Part shown: in pieces, positions 6,581 through 11,966 of the stretch
Layout of the letters: every line of letters starts with the position of its first letter
How positions within the stretch are numbered: the stretch's first letter is position 1
Notes under the pieces: generated by a model
What the model was told of the DNA's origin: nothing
The model's database searches: none
Seen by the model: only the letters and a program-made list of their open reading frames with translations
Translations under genes and position numbers: made by a program
From: Treponema sp.
GTDB taxonomy: Bacteria; Spirochaetota; Spirochaetia; Treponematales; Breznakiellaceae
Direction of reading: 5' to 3'
DNA: 11,966 bases
Assembly: GCA_031254385.1 (NCBI GenBank)
Contig: JAIRUO010000006.1
Span: 1-11,966 of the forward strand

Positions 6581-6937
6581 TTATATTTTTCTGGTGCCGC
6601 CGGTTTTAATGCCGGCTTCGTACAGTTTGCCGCAGGCAATGTACATAGAAAGTTTGGTTCCGCCCAGAATGATGTCAGCATCTTCGGCCATTTCAATCAT
6701 GTCCTTACCCGGCGCCTTTCCCCGGACAAAAACAATCGCGTGAATATCCAGGAGTTCTGCGGTTCTGATTACCTGAGGGTTTACAAGGCCGGTCAAGAGT
6801 ATAACCTTGTCTTTAACAAAGGCCATTACATCACTCATTAAATCTGCCCCGCACGCTGAGTTTATTTCTAAACCGCCCTTATCTTCACCGCAAAAGAATT
6901 GTCCTTCCAATATTTGTACAGCTTCAGCTACTGTCAT
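6581..6937 (-). CDS. stand-alone DRTGG-domain protein
   Basis: A single-domain 118-residue cytoplasmic protein. Diagnostic blocks are ADLMSDVMAF (31-40), LLTGLVNPQVIRTAELLDI (47-65) and FVRGK (70-74), followed by an alternating hydrophobic region and MYIACGKLYEAGI (98-110). The DRTGG domain is named after a sequence in larger proteins where it accompanies CBS domains or phosphotransacetylase; its biochemical role is not settled. Short stand-alone forms of this kind often sit in hydrogenase or anti-sigma-like kinase clusters of anaerobes, but none of those genes is present here. First gene of the operon with the cyclo-ligase and the 195-residue protein. The start is supported by GAGGG (6942-6946) four bases upstream, a short but usable spacing. 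Confidence 0.85.
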   Translation of the reverse strand: MTVAEAVQILEGQFFCGEDKGGLEINSACGADLMSDVMAFVKDKVILLTGLVNPQVIRTAELLDIHAIVFVRGKAPGKDMIEMAEDADIILGGTKLSMYIACGKLYEAGIKTGGTRKI

Positions 6938-6960
6938 AATTCCCTCATTTATTCAACAAG

Positions 6961-6977
6961 ATGATATAGGCTATCAT
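6961..6977. promoter_or_regulatory. small inverted repeat in the leader of the DRTGG operon
   Basis: ATGATA (6961-6966), loop TAGGC, TATCAT (6972-6977) form a perfect 6-bp dyad 23 bases upstream of the DRTGG start codon. On the minus strand it follows a run of seven T. It could be an operator or part of the promoter, but the stem is short and AT-rich, so chance is a real alternative. Confidence 0.3.
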
Positions 6978-7004
6978 AAAAAAAGGTCTGTAGCAACCCT
7001 ACAG
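6978..7004 (-). terminator. probable intrinsic terminator of the kinase/HD-GYP operon
   Basis: Read on the minus strand, 24 bases past the HD-GYP stop, CTGTAG (6999-7004), loop GGTTG and CTACAG (6988-6993) form a perfect 6-bp stem; after three bases comes a run of seven T (6978-6984). This is the expected form of a Rho-independent terminator, though the stem is short. A competing stem CAACC/GGTTG uses the same loop bases. It separates the signalling genes from the DRTGG operon, which then needs its own promoter. Confidence 0.5.
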
Positions 7005-7028
7005 GTTGGCTCTTGCGGGTAAAAAAGA

Positions 7029-8105
7029 TTAGGCTTTCTTAGCAAGTTCGGCAAATTGTGCGGATGTTTCTTTGAAAATATCTACCAGAACAGGGTCGAG
7101 CCAGGTTTCTTTTCCTTCAAGAATAATTTTTTCTGCTTCTTCGGTGCTGTAGGCTTTTCTATGGGGCCTTGAGGAGACAAGGGCATCATATCCGTCTGCC
7201 AAGGCCATGAGCCTTCCCAGCAGAGGTATATTCGTTCCTTTTAAGCCCTGCGGGTAGCCTGTGCCGTCCCATCTTTCATGATGGGTTAGAGCAATGGTTT
7301 TAGCGTAATTCAGGAAAACATTGTCTTTTGTTTCGGGAGAAATTTTGTTGATAATTTCAACGCCGTCAGAAGCATGTTTTTTAATCTCCTCAAATTCACT
7401 TTCGCTTAATTTTTCTTTTTTGTTAAGAATCCCTGCTTTAATCATACTTTTTCCCAAATCATGAAGCTGGGAAGCTGAAAGAAGGAACTGCAAATCCAGG
7501 GAACCAGCTTCTTCCTGGTACTGTTTTTTTGTCGCAAGAGCTTCAAGCAGAATTTTCAAATAAGCGCGGATACGCATGGCGTGGCCGGGCAAAGCCTGCT
7601 CCTCACGGAATTCCAGGAAATCTGCCAATGCCCCCAGAACGGTAATGATGAGCTCACTGTTTTCGGCGGAATATTTTAGAGTTATTTCCTGTAATTGCTG
7701 GTTGTACTTTTCAAGTTCCTTTTCCCTAAAAATAAGGAGCAGATGGTTTTCTATACGCTGGATTAACAGGGCCGGGGAAAAGGGCTTGGATATATAATCA
7801 ATAGCGCCTAGAGAAAGCCCTTCCAGTTCGTTTCCCGGATCATCACGGGAGGTAAGGAAAATTACCGGAATATCTTGGGTCTTACGGCTGGCCTTAAGCC
7901 TGCGAATTACTTCGTACCCGTCCATCTCCGGCATGGCAATATCCAGCAGAATCAGATCGGGGGTTATCTTTTCGAGTATTCCCAGGAGCTTCTCGCCAGA
8001 CGCGATAGGGTATACATCGTATTTGTCTTTGAGGATATTCTTTCCCATGGTAAGGCTGGCCGCGTTATCATCAACCAGCATGATTATCTGTCTTTCTTTT
8101 GCCAT
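7029..8105 (-). CDS. REC-HD-GYP response regulator, predicted cyclic di-GMP phosphodiesterase
   Basis: A 358-residue cytoplasmic output protein. The receiver domain (about 6-125) has acidic Asp12 and Asp13, phosphoacceptor Asp55 (LILLDIAMPEMDGYE), Thr85 and Lys107 (SKPF). A short helix linker (127-148) leads to an HD-GYP domain (about 150-350): His175, HDLGK (215-219), His244 (KKHASDG), HHERWDGTGYPQGL (275-288) with the GYP triad at 283-285, and ADGYDALVSSRP (303-314). The metal-binding histidines and aspartates of active HD-GYP enzymes are all present, so hydrolysis of cyclic di-GMP is expected. The start is well supported by AAGGAG (8114-8119) eight bases upstream. It follows a hybrid kinase with an HPt domain, 81 bp away on the same strand, its probable phosphodonor. 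Confidence 0.94.
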   Translation of the reverse strand: MAKERQIIMLVDDNAASLTMGKNILKDKYDVYPIASGEKLLGILEKITPDLILLDIAMPEMDGYEVIRRLKASRKTQDIPVIFLTSRDDPGNELEGLSLGAIDYISKPFSPALLIQRIENHLLLIFREKELEKYNQQLQEITLKYSAENSELIITVLGALADFLEFREEQALPGHAMRIRAYLKILLEALATKKQYQEEAGSLDLQFLLSASQLHDLGKSMIKAGILNKKEKLSESEFEEIKKHASDGVEIINKISPETKDNVFLNYAKTIALTHHERWDGTGYPQGLKGTNIPLLGRLMALADGYDALVSSRPHRKAYSTEEAEKIILEGKETWLDPVLVDIFKETSAQFAELAKKA

Positions 8106-8151
8106 ATAGCATGCTCCTTATTTGTGATAGAGCTCTGAATTCATTCTATAT

Positions 8152-8183
8152 ATTATACTATTTAATAAAATAATATACTATTT
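8152..8183 (-). promoter_or_regulatory. candidate promoter with a 20-bp-spaced direct repeat, upstream of the HD-GYP gene
   Basis: The plus-strand decamer TATACTATTT occurs exactly at 8154-8163 and 8174-8183, start to start 20 bp, or two helical turns. On the minus strand the first copy overlaps a perfect TATAAT (8152-8157); transcription from it would give a leader of roughly 40 bases containing the Shine-Dalgarno sequence. The second copy lies where a -35 element would be, and no TTGACA is present there. This layout fits a promoter that needs an activator bound as a tandem dimer. The second copy also contains TATATT, so two alternative -10 elements are possible. The surrounding 40 bp are nearly pure A/T, which raises the chance level. 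Confidence 0.4.
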
Positions 8184-8186
8184 TTC

Positions 8187-11100
8187 TTACTTTAGCAACC
8201 GCTCCAGAATGGCGGTAAAATCAGAATTGTCGCACTGCTTTCTGAGCCAGGGAACGAGGTCAGCATCCGCCAAATAGTTGAATGCTTCAAGAAGGGCGAT
8301 TTCGTCATCAAGGGTTCTGATGTTATAATTTTTCGCCGCCTCCACGATATTTGCGAGGGTTTCGCTGTCCGGACTGCTCAGGATCGGCTTGTTGTCTTCT
8401 ACGGATATTTTGGTAAGCAGCTCCGTCAAACCCTCCAGGAGTTTTTCTATTGCCTTAATGAAATTTTCATGATTCTCCGCGACAAACGCCTTGTCCCCTG
8501 CCCGTGACCGATCTTCCAACTCTTTTGCCTTTACCCCGGCTTCGCTGGCGCCCAAGCTTAAACAGACGCTTTTTATGCCGTGAACGGTAGTACAATATGT
8601 TGGCATATCGTCGGAAAAAGAACCTTTAAGAGTTTCCAGAAGCTTTGGCGTGGAGTCAACAAAAGATTTTGCTACCTCAACCCATGTTTCCCAGTCCCAT
8701 TCAATTTTCGAAAGGCCATCTTTTATATTTAGCCCGGCAACTTTTTCCCCTTCATCGATCAAGGTCTTGACTTGCGGGTCAGCAGAAGCTTCGAGCTTAT
8801 TCTCCTCATTGGATTCTGGCTTTTTTTCACTTTTCTCTTCTTCTTGTTCTTTTTCTTGTTCCTTGTCCCGCAGCCAGTAGTTTATTGCCTTGTCCATCTG
8901 CACTATATCAATGGGTTTTGTCAAGAAAGCCTGGAACCCATTATTTAAAAAGATTTCCTCGTTCCCCACAATGGCGTTTGCAGTAAGCGCGATTATGGGT
9001 ACTGTTCTGGCGTATTCTGAATTTGCGCCCAGTTCTTCGCGGATAATCCGCACTGTTTCTATGCCGTCCATTTCCGGCATCATGTGATCCATAAACACGG
9101 CATTGTATTTTTTTGTTTCATTTCGAATACGGTCAATGGCTTCAAACCCGCTGGTAACGCAGTCAACAGTAAGTCCGTAGGGCTTCATGATGCCCCTGAC
9201 TACCGCCAGGTTGGTCGGCATATCGTCTACCACCAGAACCGAAGCATAAGGTATCCAGGCCCGTACCAAATTCTTGTCTCTGGTTCTGCGGATGACGCTA
9301 TACTTAAATGAAGAAAGCTTCTGCGCAAGTTCTTTACCTATGGTTTTGCTGTCAAGGGATTTCTGCTGTATCCTTGCGGTAAAAACGCTACCCTTGCCAT
9401 ATTCGCTTTTTACCGTAATGGAACCGTTCATCATTTCGGCCATTTTTCTGGAAATGGAAAGCCCAAGTCCTGTGCCTTCTATCTTCCGGTTGCTCTTGGT
9501 GTCTACCTGGTTATAGTCGCTAAAGAGTTTGATGAGGTCCTTTTCTTTTATTCCTATTCCAGTGTCTGTCACACTACATTCAAGCCATACATTATCTCCA
9601 TCCCGCTCTGAAGTTATACACAAATCAACAGTACCGCTCTTGGTATATTTAAAGGCATTGGAGAGCATATTATTCAGTATTTGTTTTATCCTAAGCTCAT
9701 CGCCAAAAAGCCGGGCAGGCAAATTTTCGTCTGGGAAAAGGCGGAACTCAATGGGCTTGTTTCCGATGCGTCCTATATTAAGATTGATCGTGTCATTGAT
9801 AAGGCTAGGGAGATCGTATTCTACAGGTATAAGTTCCAGCTTGCCTGATTCAATTTTTGAAATATCAAGAATGTCGTTAATGATCCCCAGAAGGATCATT
9901 CCCGAATCGTGGATTCTTTCTATATTTTCAGTACTTTCTTCTGTAAAATCATCGGCAGCCAATTCAAGTTCCGAAAAGCCTATAATCGCGTTAAGGGGGG
10001 TGCGTATCTCGTGGCTCATATTCGCGAGAAATGCGGATTTGGCGTGGTTAGCTGATTTTGCGCTCTCCATCGCGATTTCCAATTCTTGCTGAAGCTCTTC
10101 CGATTTTATAAGGCTATTCCGCATCCCTTTTGCAATTTCGCCGCGCTGAATAATGCCTACGGCGAGCAAACCCCAGGTGCGCAAGGTATGCTCTTCGGCC
10201 TGGCTAAAAATACGCCGTGAATGACAATCATCAAAACTGACATAGCCCCAAAAGATTTCATTCAGGAACAGGGGGACAACCAGAATGGACTGAAGCCCGT
10301 AAGCTGTAAAGTACTCTTTGTCTCCGTCGGGAATCCAGTCCAGCGGCCCGTTTAGGGTCGTTCCCTGAGAGAGCAGTTCTTCCCATTTTGGCAGAGTATT
10401 TTGGTAGGCAAACTCGGTAAGCTTGTTATCTGCTGCCGATGCCGATTCTTCAGTATGCCATTTGCATATCTGCCTGTAGTAGAGTTTTCCGTCAGCCTTT
10501 CTGCTATTCTGCCATAAATAGACACGGTCGGCTTTCATTTGCAGGCAGATCATCTCCATGCTGCTGTTCAGGGCAGCCGGATAATTTTCGGCATCTGTCT
10601 CAAGCAGGAGTACAGCGGCGTTATTAACCACGCTCATAAGCTTAAGCTGTTTATTCAGCGTTTCGGTACGCGTTTCAACCAGATTTTCCAGTTTCTTTCC
10701 GTCATGGCGCACTTTCTGAAACAGTATGAACAAAAGGGTGAGTACGCATAAAAGCAGAACGGACGCGCCGATCAGCCAGGGGAGCTGTGAGCGCACGAGC
10801 ATTTCCCGGTAATCATACGTTTTTCGCATCCACGATTCTGATATACTATTTGTATCGATACTGGCCAGCGCTTTGTCTATAATGGAACAGAGGATCTTCT
10901 CATCCTTGTTAAAGCCAAAGGTAGAATCAAAGGTGCTGCTGAATATGACATTGGCTTTATAGCCCGCAAGTTCCCGATAATTTGTCACAAAGAGAAGGTA
11001 ATTCAGGCTCGACATTATCATATCCACTTCGCCGCGTTCCAAAGCCTGAAATGCCGCGTCTGATTTTTCATATTCCACTGTATTCAGATAGTTGGGAAAC

Positions 11101-11966
11101 CAGGTTTTGAATAACGTAGTGTGAGCGGTATCTTGTATCAGGCCTATTTTTATAAACAGTATCTCGTTGATGCTTATGTTGCGGTAATCAGACTTGGACA
11201 GTAGCGCGTATTGACTGTTCATGATTGAGTTTGTGGGCCACAAAAAATGGTTGGCCCTCTCTTGTGAATAAATCAATTCGGCGATCATCGGCGCTTTTCT
11301 GTCTTCAAGCATTTTGAGCAATTCTGTCCATTCGGCGCGGTGATGGTTGGCAACCTCAAAATAAAGTCCTGTAAACGCCGCTATTTCATCAAACACGTCA
11401 AAGGCAACGCCTTTCCAGTCCTTTTCACGCTCATCGTAAAAACTTATCGGATAATTATCATATTCGGCCAAAACCCGTATTACGGGGTTGTCTTGAATAT
11501 ATGCCAGTTCATCATCGGTCAGGCGTGTTAGTAATTTATGACGCAGATAGTTACGGTATCCCTGATTGTACAGTTCTGTCAGATAACGGATTCCGTCGCT
11601 GCGCAGCATTTTTTGCACCACCGAAATAATCGGCGCAAGCGCTGGATTCCGTGTAGACATGGAAACCGGCTCGTAGGCTGGCGGAAATAAATCATAAGCG
11701 ATTACATCCGGGTAAATATCAAAACTCGCTTCTCCGGGTCCTTCATTAAAAAACGCGTCCGCCCTTCCGCTTTTTAGTAAATCGTAGGCAAGATAGCTGT
11801 CATCTATAAAAATGGTTTCATAAGTGCCGGGCTCAAGCGTAGCAACAACGGCGTCAACCGTGGTGGTTCCGCCCAGGAAGGCGTAGCGCAGTAGGCGGGA
11901 TTGCGCGATTTCCTGAAGAGGGCTAGAGCGTTCTATGCGAAAGACCTTTAATGAGCGCTCGGCTAT
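8187..11966 (-). CDS. BvgS-like hybrid sensor histidine kinase with tandem Venus-flytrap domains (5'-truncated by the window)
   Basis: The frame is open to the right edge: 1,259 codons are visible and the start lies outside. Numbering from the internal Met at 11658-11660: the 102 residues before it plus 1-50 are the C-terminal part of a first SBP_bac_3 solute-binding domain (SGRADAFF, then [16 protein letters not shown]). A second such domain spans about 57-285. One membrane helix follows (294-315), then a signalling helix (316-340), GAF (about 342-505), HisKA with phosphoacceptor His550 ([11 protein letters not shown]), and HATPase with Asn668, DTGIG (699-703) and GTGLGLS (729-735). REC (807-930) has Asp812, Asp813, phosphoacceptor Asp858, Thr893 and Lys915. 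After an acidic Lys/Glu linker (931-957) comes an HPt domain with His1027 (VHGIKS). All phosphorelay residues are intact. It senses a periplasmic ligand and probably passes phosphate to the HD-GYP regulator downstream. A GAF domain replaces the PAS of BvgS. Confidence 0.95.
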   Translation of the reverse strand: MAERSLKVFRIERSSPLQEIAQSRLLRYAFLGGTTTVDAVVATLEPGTYETIFIDDSYLAYDLLKSGRADAFFNEGPGEASFDIYPDVIAYDLFPPAYEPVSMSTRNPALAPIISVVQKMLRSDGIRYLTELYNQGYRNYLRHKLLTRLTDDELAYIQDNPVIRVLAEYDNYPISFYDEREKDWKGVAFDVFDEIAAFTGLYFEVANHHRAEWTELLKMLEDRKAPMIAELIYSQERANHFLWPTNSIMNSQYALLSKSDYRNISINEILFIKIGLIQDTAHTTLFKTWFPNYLNTVEYEKSDAAFQALERGEVDMIMSSLNYLLFVTNYRELAGYKANVIFSSTFDSTFGFNKDEKILCSIIDKALASIDTNSISESWMRKTYDYREMLVRSQLPWLIGASVLLLCVLTLLFILFQKVRHDGKKLENLVETRTETLNKQLKLMSVVNNAAVLLLETDAENYPAALNSSMEMICLQMKADRVYLWQNSRKADGKLYYRQICKWHTEESASAADNKLTEFAYQNTLPKWEELLSQGTTLNGPLDWIPDGDKEYFTAYGLQSILVVPLFLNEIFWGYVSFDDCHSRRIFSQAEEHTLRTWGLLAVGIIQRGEIAKGMRNSLIKSEELQQELEIAMESAKSANHAKSAFLANMSHEIRTPLNAIIGFSELELAADDFTEESTENIERIHDSGMILLGIINDILDISKIESGKLELIPVEYDLPSLINDTINLNIGRIGNKPIEFRLFPDENLPARLFGDELRIKQILNNMLSNAFKYTKSGTVDLCITSERDGDNVWLECSVTDTGIGIKEKDLIKLFSDYNQVDTKSNRKIEGTGLGLSISRKMAEMMNGSITVKSEYGKGSVFTARIQQKSLDSKTIGKELAQKLSSFKYSVIRRTRDKNLVRAWIPYASVLVVDDMPTNLAVVRGIMKPYGLTVDCVTSGFEAIDRIRNETKKYNAVFMDHMMPEMDGIETVRIIREELGANSEYARTVPIIALTANAIVGNEEIFLNNGFQAFLTKPIDIVQMDKAINYWLRDKEQEKEQEEEKSEKKPESNEENKLEASADPQVKTLIDEGEKVAGLNIKDGLSKIEWDWETWVEVAKSFVDSTPKLLETLKGSFSDDMPTYCTTVHGIKSVCLSLGASEAGVKAKELEDRSRAGDKAFVAENHENFIKAIEKLLEGLTELLTKISVEDNKPILSSPDSETLANIVEAAKNYNIRTLDDEIALLEAFNYLADADLVPWLRKQCDNSDFTAILERLLK

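Noticed and set aside
6938..7028. Riboswitch ahead of the DRTGG/folate operon, such as a THF riboswitch
   Set aside because: The 91-bp gap holds only a short terminator-like stem belonging to the upstream operon and a 6-bp AT-rich dyad; there is no room for or sign of the conserved THF aptamer core.
9529..10092. 187-codon plus-strand frame opposite the kinase core
   Set aside because: Antisense to the HisKA/HATPase region; Ser- and Ile-rich composition typical of a reversed strand.

Overview
The window reads as chromosomal DNA of an anaerobic, host- or gut-associated bacterium, most likely a spirochaete of the Treponema group. This is an inference from the gene mix: a Venus-flytrap/GAF hybrid kinase, a stand-alone DRTGG protein, a relaxed lipobox, and a small protein that looks spirochaete-like to me. 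GC content looks intermediate. I see no rRNA, tRNA, CRISPR array, transposase or phage gene. Seven genes look complete (the lipoprotein start is open); the first and last are cut by the window edges.

Left block (1-3678, minus strand): a glycan-use cluster. A cytoplasmic GH123/DUF4091-type glycosidase is followed by L-fucose isomerase (fucI) and then by the first 14 codons of another gene that runs off the left end. The 98-bp gap before fucI holds a small tandem repeat (CTTTGTGCC type) with a hairpin inside it.

Middle-left block (3755-5101, plus strand): a two-gene thiol-redox operon, a CcdA-type membrane electron carrier and a TlpA/ResA-type thioredoxin lipoprotein. Between this operon and the convergent next one lies a compact 145-bp element with near-perfect 18-bp terminal inverted repeats, nested hairpins and tandem ATCCGTGT units.

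Middle-right block (5274-6937, minus strand): a tight three-gene operon, DRTGG-domain protein, 5-formyltetrahydrofolate cyclo-ligase, and an unrecognised 195-residue protein.

Right block (7029-11966, minus strand): a signalling pair. A very large BvgS-like hybrid sensor kinase has two periplasmic Venus-flytrap domains (only part of the first is in the window), one membrane segment, GAF, HisKA, HATPase, REC and HPt. It is followed after 81 bp by a REC-HD-GYP response regulator, expected to degrade cyclic di-GMP. The AT-rich gap carries an exact 10-bp direct repeat spaced 20 bp apart over the best promoter in the window. The kinase frame stays open to the right edge, so the Met at 11658-11660 is internal and not the start.
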